Source: Neurospora intermedia (Eukaryota; Ascomycota; Sordariomycetes; Sordariales; Sordariaceae). Taken from it: DNA of 64,000 nucleotides. Positions within the stretch are counted from its first letter, which is position 1. Every line of letters starts with the position of its first letter. The DNA is taken from positions 1,860,001 through 1,924,000 of the forward strand of contig BTPP01000005.1 in NCBI GenBank assembly GCA_037102815.1. Reading direction: 5' to 3'. Shown here in pieces: positions 1 through 12,020 of this stretch. Below the pieces are notes generated by a model. The model made no database searches. It saw only the letters and a list, made by a program, of their open reading frames with translations, and was not told the origin of the DNA. The position numbers and the translations under genes were made by a program.

Positions 1-337
1 TGTACTCGATGAAGGGCGTCTTGATCGAGTCCGGGATGACCTTTTGGTTGGGCAGGAACTTGAGTGAGTCCGGGTTAGGCGTGTTTTCGGTCTGGATGAA
101 GATGGTACGGCGCTGCTGCTGGGGCGCGAGGGTGGTGTTGAGAGCCCCCCATGACCGTTGCTGAAGACGGGGACGAGCGGCCGAACGGGCGCCGGTATGC
201 GCTTGTCTGGTGCTGGTGCTGGCGGAAGCGGAAGCACCTTGGCGCAGACACGGGATGGTTGTCGCGGCAGGTCGCACGGTCGACTTGGAGACGAGAGGCA
301 CTAGGCCTTTTCGTAATAATAGTCTATTTAGTGGCAT
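1..337 (-). CDS. NFU1: NFU1-like mitochondrial Fe-S cluster scaffold, 5' part (runs off left edge)
   Basis: The minus strand is open from an ATG at 337 to the window edge, about 112 residues. It starts with a basic, Ser/Ala/Arg-rich stretch (MPLNRLLLRKGLVPLVSKS) typical of a mitochondrial presequence. Near residue 75 the mature Nfu N-terminal domain begins, with FIQTENTPNPDSLKFLP, the hallmark of NFU1 proteins. Nfu1 passes 4Fe-4S clusters to mitochondrial client enzymes such as lipoate synthase. The C-terminal domain with the CxxC cluster ligands lies outside the window and cannot be checked. The same frame stays open upstream to another ATG at 508, so the start is not certain; 337 was chosen because it gives a compact targeting peptide. 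The gene is head-to-head with the HIT zinc-finger gene that starts at 1253. Confidence 0.88.
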   Translation of the reverse strand, partial: MPLNRLLLRKGLVPLVSKSTVRPAATTIPCLRQGASASASTSTRQAHTGARSAARPRLQQRSWGALNTTLAPQQQRRTIFIQTENTPNPDSLKFLPNQKVIPDSIKTPFIEY

Positions 338-1252
338 CGTCGGTGGTGGTGGTGTTGGTGTTTGTCGGGATGCCGTCGAGGGAAAGAAACACACGGCGAC
401 TTCGGACGAGAAAGGAAGATGGGAAAAAGGAATGACGCCGAAACAGATTCCATCTACTAGAACTACTAGGTACCCGCTATTCCGAAATGTTGCCGCCGTG
501 CCGGGCATGGAATTGTCAGCGAACGGCCGCTAACGCTAACGCGATTAGCGCCGATATGCGTCCACTGCCATGCCAGTTCCAGGGGTCCAGTGTCATGCAC
601 CTTGAGCTCTAACTGATCCGTCTTTTTGCGTCATAGCTTCCCCTTCGGGGCAATTGACTGCAATTTTGACGGAGTGGTTTGTCAGCCTCTACGCTGATTG
701 GATTGGGGACTGTGGCGGGACTTTGGTTTGGAACTGAATGAAGGACCCGTTGTGCAGTTTATTCAGTTTCATCCATAGGTACCTATCAGATGTTTTGCCC
801 AAGTCCACGATCTTTTTTTGCAGCACACGGACAACGCATTTCTTTGCTTAGACAGAGGGAGCTGAGTGCCAATCATATTCGACGACTTACATCCTGCGCT
901 TCACGTCCTTGCCGCCCTATCGGCATTTCCCTGGTCGCTTGGCAAAAACTGCGGATCGCGACTTTTGGCGACATTGATACGATTTCCATTTCGAAAATTT
1001 CGATTCAACCTCACATGCCGAAACCCTTCACTCAGAGATATCCCAGCCACGAAACTGAAACTGGCCTTCACTTACCGAGTACGACTTTACTTTTACGGTG
1101 CCATCATATAAACATACAGCTTTTCAGCATCCGCTCACTGTCACCTCTGACCTTTTGCGCGCCCCGCCCCTCACTATCGACATTGACATATTGCCAGGTC
1201 TCGGCCATTGGATTGAGAAAGCCGCGCGTTTTTGAGAGATCATTTGGATGCA
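338..1252. promoter_or_regulatory. Shared 5' intergenic region between NFU1 and the HIT zinc-finger gene
   Basis: This stretch of about 0.9 kb separates two divergently transcribed genes and should hold both promoters and 5' UTRs. Short open frames here (for example 790-1272 plus) have no recognisable protein character. No specific operator or TATA element is claimed. Confidence 0.5.
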
Positions 1253-2433
1253 ATGAGCGCCGAGTCCGTTGAAGGTGGCCCGAAAATGGCCTCGGATGAG
1301 TCCCAGCGACTGTTCGCCGATGAGTTGAAGGCGCTCATCGCCGGCGCCCGCGATGAGGCCTCAGTCACCCAGGATAATGACCAAGATACTACACAAGTCA
1401 ACGGACAGCCAAGCTCAGAAGACCAATCAGACATCATAATACAGCCTCAGATCGACCAAGAACCAAAGAAAGAGCCGACTTACGTAACGAGGAAGTCAAA
1501 CGACCAGCAGCAAGAGGCACAAGCCGCGGAGCCAACAGTGAATCAAGAGCCCGCTTCGCCATCACGAAAACGTCCGAGCCCGGGGGACGAACCAGAATCA
1601 TCACCAAAACCTGTCAAGAAGGCAGCGAAGCAATGTGGTGTCTGTCAAGCGCAGCCAGGGAAGTACAGGTGTCCGCGCTGCCCGCTCATGTAGTAAGTTT
1701 CACAAAACAAACCCTTACCTGCTTAGGCCCAACATGCGTACTCATCATCACAAACAGCTGCTCAGTAGCTTGCAACAAGTCCCACAAAGAAAACCACCCA
1801 CCTCCTTCCGAGGTACAACCCAAACCATCCACCAACACCCAGCAGCAGCAGCTGCAGCAGCAGCAACAACAACAACAACCCCAACCCATCGACACCGACC
1901 CCCTAGCCTTCCTCCTGCCTCACGCTCACCACATCACCCGCCTTCTATCCAAATACCCCCATCTTGAGTCTCGCCTCAACCACATCCTATCCCAAACCCT
2001 CCCGCCCGCCAACAACCCCAACGGCCTTCCTGTCGACCCTAACACCGGCTTCGCCACCACCGCCTCCGGCCTCCCCGTTCGTGTAAACGTCCCCGCCTAC
2101 GCCTCCTCTTCGGGGAAATCCTATTTCAAGAAAGACACGCAGCCCTGGTCTAGGGAAGTGGGATTGCGTCGCGGGGCTGCGGCTTTGAGGAGCGCGAGGA
2201 CGGATCCGAGTGAGACGGGAGATGGGATCAGGGAGCTTTGTGAGACGGTGCTTTGGCTGTTGAATGGTCAGGAAAGGGGGGAGTTGGCTCGGCCTAGTGG
2301 TAATAGTAATGGTGTTGGGACGAGTAGGAGGGATGTGACGCAGCTGGTTAGGGAGGAAGTTGTCAAGGAGGAACAGGAGGTGGTGAAGAGGTTGTTGGAG
2401 GAGGAGATTAAGGGGGACGGTGGGGATCGATGA
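1253..2433 (+). CDS. HIT-type zinc finger protein (Hit1/ZNHIT3-like), two exons
   Basis: Exons are 1253-1692 and 1758-2433, giving 371 residues. The 65-bp intron has a GTAAGT donor and a CAG acceptor and splits the zinc finger. Joining the exons restores CxxC...CPRCPLMYCSVAC...H, the zf-HIT pattern, at about residues 127-157. Without the intron the frame stops at TAG 1691. The N-terminal third is acidic and disordered. After the finger comes a polyglutamine run (CAG/CAA codons near 1845-1877), then a helical block (TDPLAFLLPHAHHITRLL) resembling the C-terminal region of Hit1/ZNHIT3. Proteins of this family help assemble box C/D snoRNPs through the R2TP/Rsa1 pathway; that role is inferred from the finger type. 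BCD1 is an alternative. The polyQ tract is probably length-variable between strains. Confidence 0.85.
1693..1757 (+). other. Intron inside the zf-HIT gene
   Basis: GTAAGT donor at 1693 and CAG acceptor at 1755-1757. Splicing joins TA to C to make the Tyr codon before the third Cys pair of the finger and removes an in-frame TAG. Confidence 0.9.
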
Positions 2434-3271
2434 ATGGCAAGCACCCTCAAAAGAGGATAGCCATGGAGAGATGGATGCTGAAGCTCCCTAGTGAGAGCGG
2501 AAGATATTCGATGATTAACGAACAAACGGACGACTAACATGGAGTGAGGGAGGCAGGGTGTCAAAGGGGCTGGGGCCGCTAAACTGCGTGGTTGGCCCAA
2601 CGAATGGATTGATCTTTGCCAACGATACCTGTCTGAACAGCAGACATCGGAAAAAGGGCAAGGAAAGGAAAAAGTGACGGACCGAAGCAGTGATGGTCTT
2701 AACGCCGACTTTGTTTATTTCACTGTAAGATGGTTGGCTGGCTGTTGGAAACATGTACACGCAGCAAGGAAGCAAGCGGGTATAAGAAGAGGCCATGGCT
2801 TTCAAGTGCCAAAAAGAAAAAAGATACCCAGAGAGGAGAAGGAATTATTGTCATGGATATATTGTGTTTAAGTTTTCGGGTCACCATGGTAATGGGTTGT
2901 TATGAGTAACCATACCTCAGTGGCATCGTTCATTCTACGTCAGATATCGGGACAACAGAAAATTACTTGTACTTGACAACATATGAGCTGTATACAAACA
3001 CTTGCCAACGTTGCATATCTCCTGGTGTATATCGGTAACTTCAACACCACATACAGTATAGCATGAGTAAGCCGAAAGCTTGATCACTGGAATTTAGAAT
3101 AGTTCCTCGCCGTCCAAAATCCGCCCTTTGTTCCAAAACCCAAGACGTTTACCAAACTTAGGTTGCCTGCCACTCTACGCCATCCATACCCGTCATCATT
3201 ACGTATCCCATCATCCCCATGCATAGCCTATACTTCATCAAGACACACAGAAGAACACAAGCAAACTCTAC
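2434..3271. other. Convergent intergenic region, no gene seen
   Basis: It contains the 3' UTRs of the zf-HIT gene (plus) and the low-complexity gene (minus). Short open frames have no coding character. Confidence 0.5.
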
Positions 3272-4750
3272 TCAAAACATTCCCTTCTTCACACTACCCC
3301 CAAGCTTAGCAAAGAACCCACTCTTTTTACTTTTCATCCTCGTCTTTTCCTTCTCCTGACTTATCACCGTCGCCGTCTTCTTCGAAAACCCCCATCCCTG
3401 CTGCGTCTGTGTCTGCGTCTGCGGCTGGTTATCCGCCCCGGCACCAGCACGACAAGAAGACGCCGCAGTAAGTGGTGACGTTGCAGCTTCCTCTCCTCTC
3501 GAAATGCCAGTCGTGGCTGTAGACAGCTCACTGCCACTGCCGCTACTGTTGCCGGTTGCTGGAGAACCGGGAGAGCCGGAGGAGCCAGAGCCCGATGAAC
3601 CGGAGCCGAAGCCAGAGCCTCCGGTCATGCCGAGCTTTTGGCGCAGGTTCAAGAGGGAAGGAGACTTTTTGACGAAGGGGGAGGCTCGGAATCGCTTGCT
3701 TAGGCTTTGGCTTTGGGACTGGGTTGTTGTGGGTGAGGGGAGAGCTGATAAGTCGTCGTTTTCGCTAGAGAGGGTCGTTTCTACCGAATTGGTGTTGTTG
3801 CTCTCTGATGCTGTTGGTGGTACTGCTGCTGAGGGTGCTCCTGGCTGGTGTCCTTGCCGCGAGGTGGCCTGGTCTTGCGTTGTGGTCATGGTGCGAGTAG
3901 CCAGTGAAGGAGGGAAGATAACAAATCCGGGCTCCTTGCTACGTTCTCCGGGTTGCTGCTTGCCAGCCGTTGCTGATATTGGTGCTGGTGATGCCTCATT
4001 GAGTATCTGTTCTCGCTTGAGGCGTTTCTCGTCCGCCAGGGTTAATCGGGGCTGAGTCTGGTACGGCAGGGCCCTTATGCGCTCTTCCATGGGGACCTCA
4101 ACAATGTGTTCACTAATTTGACGGCAGTGTTCGCCCTGGGCTTGCTTGTCGAGCTTGTCTTGGCGGCAGATGGTTTGGTTGGTATCGGTTTGTTTGAACG
4201 TTCTGGTTGCGTCCTTGGGTACATGGCGATGCTCTTGTTCTTCCGGGGCGGCTTCGGAATCGTTGTCGGTGTACGACTTGCTTGGTTTCCTCAAACCAGT
4301 TGTCCGGCCGGCTGCAGTCGGGGCCCTGTTCAAAGCAGATATCGCTGCTTCTTGCCGTTGCTGCCATTGAGTAGCTGGATCTGTTGCTGCCGCTGCGGCC
4401 CTAGCTTCTCTCATCCTTTGCTTCTTGATCTCGTGTGTCTTTTGCTCGGCTAGCACATCGAGAAGTCGACGCGTCAGTTCCTCGGCATCGAAGTGTCCCT
4501 CCTGTGCCGCCACTCTCGGCTTCCTAGGCTTTGCCGCCATCCGTTGCGAATATCCATATCCTTGAGGTTGGAGTCCAGGGGCGGGCTGGTAGTGGTAGTT
4601 GTTGTCGTAGACGTAACCTTCCATGTCGCCTTGAGTGCAGTGGTCTTCGTCTTCGCTTCTCTTCTTTTTCTGATGACTGCTTTTGAGACTCGGGCCGTCC
4701 TTGTCGTTCGTTCCACTTCCGCTTCCTCTGAACCATTTGGTGAACGACAT
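3272..4750 (-). CDS. Hypothetical low-complexity protein, 492 residues
   Basis: Single open frame of 492 residues on the minus strand. I do not recognise a family. The N-terminus MSFTKWFRGSGSG and the extreme C-terminus KSKKSGFFAKLGGSVKKGMF are short basic/aromatic patches that could contact membranes or partners. A central block has two helical segments (AEELTRRLLDVLAEQ at about 90-104 and MEERIRALPYQTQPRLTLADEKRLKREQILNEA at about 222-254). The rest is Ser/Thr/Gln/Gly-rich with a (GS)n stretch near residues 378-400. The composition predicts disorder with short conserved islands, as in many scaffold or signalling-adaptor proteins of filamentous fungi. A real gene is likely because the frame is long on a strand with fungal codon use; other frames here are much shorter. 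Function is unknown. Confidence 0.7.
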   Translation of the reverse strand: MSFTKWFRGSGSGTNDKDGPSLKSSHQKKKRSEDEDHCTQGDMEGYVYDNNYHYQPAPGLQPQGYGYSQRMAAKPRKPRVAAQEGHFDAEELTRRLLDVLAEQKTHEIKKQRMREARAAAAATDPATQWQQRQEAAISALNRAPTAAGRTTGLRKPSKSYTDNDSEAAPEEQEHRHVPKDATRTFKQTDTNQTICRQDKLDKQAQGEHCRQISEHIVEVPMEERIRALPYQTQPRLTLADEKRLKREQILNEASPAPISATAGKQQPGERSKEPGFVIFPPSLATRTMTTTQDQATSRQGHQPGAPSAAVPPTASESNNTNSVETTLSSENDDLSALPSPTTTQSQSQSLSKRFRASPFVKKSPSLLNLRQKLGMTGGSGFGSGSSGSGSSGSPGSPATGNSSGSGSELSTATTGISRGEEAATSPLTAASSCRAGAGADNQPQTQTQTQQGWGFSKKTATVISQEKEKTRMKSKKSGFFAKLGGSVKKGMF

Positions 4751-7700
4751 CTCGAAGAAGGTGCGACGGCTGAGCTGGTGCAGGCAGGAAGGATGGGAAT
4801 TATTCAGCGATTTGGCTCGGAGGCGAATATTTCCCGGTGCCCGTTGAGGTATGTGTAAATGTTAGACGTGCAGTAGCTGCCAGTTCGACAGTATGCATCA
4901 GTCAACGTTGTTCGACCCGGTGCCTTGAACGGCTCTTGCTTTATGACACGGCCCTTGCCGTAGCTCATCCCTTGCTTGTTCTAGACGACTTATCCCGGAA
5001 ACCTGGCCTCAGGTAGTGATTTTGATGACGGATAGATAATACAGTAAGAAGTTAGATAAGTACTTTGAAGGGCGGAGGCGACAGCAACAGCAAATGATAG
5101 TAGGTAGCGATGATGGCGATGGTCTTGAGGATATTTTGTTTTCTTCTAGTTGGCTTCGGTTGGATTGCCCTTGCCCCCAAGACTGTGTCTGAGATTTCTC
5201 AACAAAGGACAGTTGTCAAGGGATGGACACATCAAAGACGACGGACGGGTGGTACGACAGGAAGAAGCCGTAACAAGGGCGAGCGAGGACAGGAAAGTAT
5301 ATACCTCTACCTTTCCAGGTTGGTACTTCCAGGTGGTTCCCGTCTTGTCCTAGTCGTACCTGAATAAGACTTGTGACCCCTCATTGAGTGGGCTTCCCTC
5401 CCCCAACTCTTTTTGATCAGAGGCGAACTTTGTCTCCATATGATTCTCGCCAAGATTGACATGACGGGCAAAGCTGGATCGCTAGGTAAATTGGATGTTA
5501 CGCCAACCATTGTTCCTATTGTGTATGTCCTGGTACCCAAGAGGTTCTAGCCCTTTAGGTGAACGACCGACTCTACTTTGCTCTACAGAATACAGTAGCA
5601 ACGCAACGTGCTGTCGCATTCAATATTTATGTGCATGAGGCCATGGTACAGTAGAACAGCGTGGTAGCGAACAGTCGACGGGTAGCCAAATGCCGTGAGG
5701 CCATGTTCGACCATTGTCACATTGTGAGAAGGCACGCGCGCTGCCTTGGAATCTTGCAGATGAGCGACATGGACGAGACATATAATCTGACAATGTGTGT
5801 CACTTGACTTGCGCTACGCCCGTGACTGGGGATTATACCAAACTGGAATGGGATGAAGGGGTATTTTGCACTCGTGCCTCGCTTGCCCTTGGACCATTAT
5901 TAACGAATTTGTGAGCAGTTGGTTAGTTTGAGTACGCCCCGTCTTGCCCCCTTTGCGCATTGTGAACGCCGTGATTTATCATTGAGGTTGCTTCAACTGT
6001 GTGGTTCAAGGCGACTGGCTGCGGATAATCGCTTCCTGAGAAAAGTCTAGGAATGAATCTTTTGTCTTGGCTCTACCAGACAAAGTAGCTGGTAACACGC
6101 CGACCGCACATACTGAGCTGACAAGGAGTGTGAGACAGACAGACAAAACAGCCGACGACCTCGATCTGGAATTCGAGTAAGCATCGATCACCAAGCATGT
6201 TGTACCGTTGCTCATTCTCATCTCGTTGATTCTCATAGCCATTCATCCCTTGGCTCGGGTCGGACCTCCACAGATAGCGCCTGGCCATCATGCGGGGCCC
6301 CGACTTTTCCCTTTTTGGAGTTTGCTCTTCTGTTCGGGCTCCGGCTGACCAGGTTCTCCAGTTTGTTATCGTTGAGCATGCCAGGCAGTCCGGCGGGCGT
6401 AGGGGCGGTCAGTAAAGGCACGGAGCCTAACATTTCTGGGCAGCGGATGTTTGGGGCGCACAAGTGCTACGCGCGACAGCTTCAGTTTCTCGGAACTAGT
6501 GGCGGTGATTGTAACACTAAGCAGTTGTGGAGGATCTTGTCAACGTTCAACCTGCTATCACCACCATCTCGAGTCGTCATTGTATATGGTGGATGGATAA
6601 GTAGTACATATGGAGGCAAGCGGCATCCGTCGCCTCGAAGTAAAGTTTGATGTTTCGTTTTGGTGTTTGCACGCCGAGTTCTCCGCCCGAATGTACCGAC
6701 CACGGCGCGTCCGTGGACAGACTGACGATACGTCCGTAGTTAACCCTGTTGTGACGGACGCTGTGACGCTGTGGCGCGCCATGTTTGCTCCCGCGTCCGT
6801 CTCGCCCATCGATCGGTCCGACCAAGCGAGGGTTGAGGCTCTGAACTCCCTTGCAGTGAGAGGAGTTGCGGGTGTCTCACAGGACCCAAGACCACCACCG
6901 GAAGAGACGATGCTGCTGGGCTGCTTCAGGCTGGTTTTGGACGACGTGTCGACGCGACGCAGTTTGTCGATATCCACTTGGCTGTAGGGAGATCAGTGGG
7001 GTTGGAGAAAGGTCCAGACTTCCGAACTGTTTCGTTGTCGTTCCGGCCCTCATTTGAATCTTGGGAGGCCCGGACCCTGGGAGCCCGGGAGGTGGTTATT
7101 CGAACATGGTAAACCTGCCTAGTTGGGCGTGTTAGTGGTCAACCCACTGAGCCCTTTAGCTTCAACAAGTCCTGCACGTGTGAGCTTGCCCCATAGCCGG
7201 TAGGAATACGAAGGTCTCCTTTCTTTTCCCTTTTCACCATTCTCGCTTGTTCGGCCCCTCAAAAGGGCTCTCTGTAGGGTAGCTTGACCTTGTCATGAAA
7301 AAGGACGACCTGAAGTCCGATTTGAGTGCGGTGTTGCGAGAATAAAAAGGTGGTTGAGTGTCGTGATCAGCGAGAGCCCTCCCGTCTTCACGATCAATGG
7401 CACGCACTGGCCTGCTAAACGGACTCAGCCCGCACTTTCAGCACCACCCCTATTCCCATCTCGAGGTTTCTTCCTTTTGTCAGTCCGTCAGATACCTATG
7501 GCCCTCTTTTTGCTCTCCGTCGTCATTTCGCATTGCAGAGTGCACCGTCCGCTCGCTTCTTCTTCTTTCTGCTTGGAAGGGCCAGTTGCGGTCTGACGAC
7601 TGCAAGCTGTCTCGGGCCCCGGGCCGTTGCAAGGGCCGACAAATCATTCCACTTGAGGCGAACGGAGGACTGGAGTCAAACTAACAGTGCCATGTCCCAT

Positions 7701-7914
7701 CATGAAAGAGACTTTGGGTCGGTAATTATGGTACCTGTCTTCGTCTACGTACTTGTATGGAGAAAATAGACGGAAGTAGTGTACCTATTTAAACCATGAA
7801 CCAAATAAACTACCGTCCGTTCACTGACTGACCTGACCCATCAGCCATTACACTTTTTACACTACCCTTGGCCGCGGACGGGACCTGCGAGATGAGGAAA
7901 AGGAAAAAAAAAAA

Positions 7915-7948
<34 letters not shown>

Positions 7949-8159
7949 TCATTGGCACCACTACCTAACCTAATCACTCAACCACTCTCATGTTTCCGAT
8001 ATCCGTACTACCTATTAATACTACTGCGTAACTGTTTGACCTACCTACGTAGACTTGTCAATCATTCCGTTTGGTAAAGGAGTCGAGATGGCCATGGTGC
8101 CGTAGCATTGAAGCATTGATTTCCCATCCTCTCGAAACGCAGGAAAAAAAAGAGTGCCC
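4751..8159. other. 3.4-kb intergenic region without a supported gene
   Basis: This lies between two divergent genes (low-complexity protein, minus; RasGEF gene, plus) and must contain their promoters and leaders. Open frames of 60-139 codons occur on both strands near 6.0-7.0 kb and overlap one another, which argues against coding. The right end has an A-run followed by 31 G (7915-7945). Confidence 0.5.
7915..7945 (+). repeat. Poly-G homopolymer, 31 bp
   Basis: Unbroken run of 31 G preceded by a purine-rich A tract. It lies about 215 bp upstream of the RasGEF start codon, probably in the promoter or 5' UTR. The exact length may be unreliable in any assembly. Confidence 0.9.
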
Positions 8160-11100
8160 ATGTCGGAACCACCAATGTCGGACGCACTGGCAGGCCCCCC
8201 GCTGGAGCAGTCGCCGTCGCAATTACAGCCTACACCACCACTGACCGAGTCGCGCCGGCTGATCAGTCAAGTCAAGCAAATGCTGGGTCTCACGGGGTCG
8301 GGTCACGCTGAAGCAGAAGCTGACGATCCCCAATTGCCCGAGCTCCTCCCCAAGCTCCCCAACCTGGACCTGGACCTGGATCTGGGCCTGGAGCTGCCGG
8401 CCGATCTGTGTGCGCCCATCGAGTTTGCATTGCCGCTTCAGTGTACACCTATACCTACTACAAAACTAGGCACCACTCATCCATTGCTAGCAAGCCCGGC
8501 GGGTGCTGCCGATCCGCATCTCCTCCACCAGGACCACCAAAACACCAACAAGACCACCAATCTCGACGACGCCACGACCGCCGCTACTTCCGCTTCTGCC
8601 GCTGCCATCTCGTCAACAACACAGCCGACCTCAGCAGGAACGCCATCGCTTCTCGTCTCCCAGGGCGCCCTTTTGCTGCCAGCCGACGACGACCATCCCG
8701 GCCCCGGCCCCTCCTCCAATTACCGCGGCTCCTCTGCTGCTTCTGCCGTCCTCGACGATCCCTTCTTCTGCCGACCTGTGGGCGCGCCCAATACCCATCC
8801 CACAGACACTGCCACCACGCCTGATTTCCATCCTAGTCTGATTCTCAGTCAGACACCCAGTCCGGGTCCGGGTCCTGTTCCCAGTCCCCAGTCTGAGTCG
8901 ACTTATAGCTATAATCGCAATGATCCGCACCGACCGTGGCCTCCGCCTCGCAAAGAGTCTCTGAGAGTCGACAGCCCAACGCCGTGGGTGAGCCTCCCGC
9001 ATACTACCTACTACCACACCATCTTCCATACCGTACCTTTCTTTTTCTAGACAAGCAACAGCTGAACTGACATGGTATGACGTGGTTTCGCAAGTTCGAT
9101 CAATCGCGATCGAGACGTGCCATGGCATCCATACACATTGCCGTTATTGGCGCCTACGGCGCGGGCAAATCCTCCTTTGTCCAGCGCGCGTTCCGGCTGC
9201 AACGACCGCCCGAGCTAAACATCTCAACCTTGCGCATGGAAATCCATGGCACCAGATACCTCGTCACCCTCGTAGAACTTGACCTTGACGGCTTCAAAGA
9301 CCTTGACCCCGGCCAGTCCATACAATGGCCCAAGCAAATAGACGGCCACATGTTCCCCCACATGCCCGACGGCGCCCTGATTCTGTACGACGTCACCAAC
9401 ACGGACAGCATCAACGATCTCTCCCCAACCATGAGTGAGCTTCTTCAGCTTTCCCCTTCACGATGCTTTCCCCCTCCAGAGACATACGTCTGACAAATAC
9501 CCGCCTGTGCCGCAGCTTCCCTGGCCAACTCCTCCCTACCAACCATACTCGTCGCGACGAAATGTGATACCCCTGCGAGCATACGCCAGGTGGATATGAA
9601 CGCCGTAGCACACAGCTTTCCCTCGTGTGTTGCCCATCTGAGGATCTCGTCCGATATTCCCGGCGGCGCTCGTGAAGCCCTCTTGACCATGATTGACGCC
9701 ATCCTGGCCAACAGAAGAGGTAAGTGTTGCCCACGCTCATCCGCCATGGCTCCATTACGGTGCTCCACGAACAGGAGGTGTCTGTTCGTTACCATAAGAA
9801 CGCAAGACATGAGGCTATCCAACAAGACAGGGCTAACGTGTCGCCCGAGTAGAAGCGCAAGAGAGACCGAAAAGGTCGGCTTCGAGACGAAGAGCTGCTT
9901 CGGCCGCTAATCTGGATGCTACCCCCGAGGTCAACGGTCGTCCCATCAGCCAGCACAGCAAACACAGTAGAGCAAGCTCGGACTTCTCGCTCTTGAAGGG
10001 CTTTGGGCCTCCTAGCGGCGACGGTCCTCACCAGAGATCCCAACTCTCGAGGTCGCCGAGAATGGAATATCTACATGCACAATACGGCGCTTCCAACCCG
10101 CAATCATCAGACATCCCTGAGGACGGTCTTCCACACGCATTGTCCGGCACGCTACGTACACCAGGGATACGATTGGAGAAAGGGTCGGAGACCTTCTTGG
10201 ATTTTGAAGAGTTGGATCTGGAAAGCCACCGCTTGTCGGACGATGTATCCACAATGGCTCGCAATCAGGATTATCTGGAAGACGAGGCCCCTAAATTGGC
10301 CGGCGTCACCTTCGATGAGCTTATCGACAGGATTATAGCTCCAAAGATGACAAGGGCGGACAACAACTTTGCCGACATTTTTCTGTGCTTGTATAGAAAG
10401 TTCGCTACGCCATGCGAGCTTATGAGCGCGCTCCTTTCGCGGCTGGACCGTTTAAGGGACGACACGGACATGCCGTCTTTGCTGAGCATCGAAAGCCAGA
10501 TGCGCGTCATTGAGGTTGTTGCGAAATGGCTGTCCCTTTACCCCGGAGACTTTGCCCGAACAGCAACGAGGAGAAGATTGGAAGGACTAATAAGCGACTT
10601 GGCAACGAACGAAGTCTTTTCCGCAGCAGCCCGGCAGATGAAGGGGAACCTGGAACAAAAGGTGGTGGACGACGATGATACCTGGTGGGCAAAAGCGGAC
10701 CCGGTCGACGACGAAGATGACGAGGAGGCTGGCAGGGACGTAGAGCGGAAACTCGCCGAGTCCGTGGCTTCAGTGCAGATTGACGAGTCGGGCGGGTATG
10801 ATCCTCGACGTCCATCGCACAGTTCAGAGCTCTCGGGTGCTGATCCGACTGCGAAATTCACCTACCATTCCATCGAAGACTACGAGCGCGAAGCCGCGGC
10901 CTTGGTACCCTCTCCCGTTTTACCGCCGAACAAGATCCGCTATCACAGCTTCATGGATATCGATCCCGACATAATCGCCGACGAGATTACGCGTATTGAT
11001 TGGATTATGTTCAGCTCTATCCGCATCCGCGACATGGTGCGCCACGTTAGTCTGTCTGCTGACCAGAAGGAGAGATGTCGCAGTCTCAAGAACGTCAACC

Positions 11101-11650
11101 GCATGGTCTCCCACTTCAACCACATAGCCCAATGGGTGTCCAACATGATCCTCATCCGTGACAAAGCCAAACATCGCGCACCATGCCTGGAACGGTTCAT
11201 GGTCATCGCCCAGCGCTTGCGCACGCTGAACAACTACAACGGCCTGGCCGCCGTATTGGCCGGTATCAACGGCACCGCCATCCACCGACTCGCGCAGACG
11301 CGAAATTTGGTTTCGCCTGAGGTACAGAAGCGGTTCGCTCGGCTGGTCCTGCTCATGGGTACGCAAAAGAGCCACTTTGCTTACCGGCTGGCCTGGGAAA
11401 ACACGCCGCTACCGAGGATTCCGTTCATCCCCCTGCACAGACGTGATCTTGTCTCGGCAGAGGAAGGAAGCAGGACATTCGTGGGGCCGAATAATGATCG
11501 GATTAATTGGAAGAAATACGAGGTGCTCGGGGAGGTGTTGCTGCCCATAATGAGGAGTCAGGGACAGCCGTATCCGAACTTGACCAAGCATGAGCCTAGT
11601 AGGGAGTTGATACTTGATATGAAGATGACGACGGATGAAGAGGTTAGTCT

Positions 11651-11695
<45 letters not shown>

Positions 11696-12020
11696 CTTTT
11701 TTTTCCCTACTAAATTTCCCCTTCCTATCGCGCACATTGTCCTCTTTTGCTTCAGTACCGCTTTTGTTTCCCTTTTTATCCCTGACGATTACCTCTGCAT
11801 TTCCTTTATCTGTCGAGTCTATCCGACCTATTTCTTTGAATATCCATTCCTTTCAGAACGATAAAACTACTGTTATTGGCTCATTCCTGGGGCAGAGAAA
11901 TGCTAACCTGGTTTCTTCTTTCCATAGGATATCTACCAGCGCAGTGTACAAGTAGAGCCGTCAACAGGTGGCGAGTCAACTACCAGGAAGAAATTCGCTT
12001 GGCTCGTAAACAAATCTTAA
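8160..12020 (+). CDS. Ras-like G domain fused to RasGEF (Cdc25-type exchange factor), five exons
   Basis: Proposed exons: 8160-8987, 9095-9434, 9516-9719, 9853-11642, 11928-12020; about 1084 residues. Residues 1-276 are disordered and Pro/Ser-rich. A small-GTPase fold follows, with P-loop GAYGAGKSS, a DLDG motif in the G3 place, ILYDVTN, and G4 TKCD. Next are a disordered linker, a RasGEF-N segment (from FDELIDRIIAPKMTR) and a CDC25 catalytic domain (DPDIIADEITRIDWIMFSSI, LNNYNGLAAVLAGINGTAIHRL, IPFIPLHRRDL). It should promote GDP/GTP exchange on a Ras-family GTPase; the N-terminal G domain may be regulatory. Introns 2-4 have good sites and a CTAAC or CTGAC branch. The exon 1/2 junction is uncertain: donor 8988 with acceptor 9094 keeps the frame, but the acceptor is AAG. 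Translation from ATG 9122 is another possibility. No CaaX end. Confidence 0.85.
11653..11695 (+). repeat. Poly-T run, 43 bp, inside the last intron of the RasGEF gene
   Basis: Unbroken 43-T tract close to the GTTAGT donor (11643) in a 285-bp intron that ends at 11927 after a TGCTAAC branch site. The intron is longer than its neighbours, and the tract is a likely hot spot for length change. Confidence 0.9.

Noticed and set aside
6558-6987. Overlapping frames of 139 (minus) and 125 (plus) codons
   Set aside because: They cover the same DNA on opposite strands and neither has a recognisable motif or a likely promoter context.
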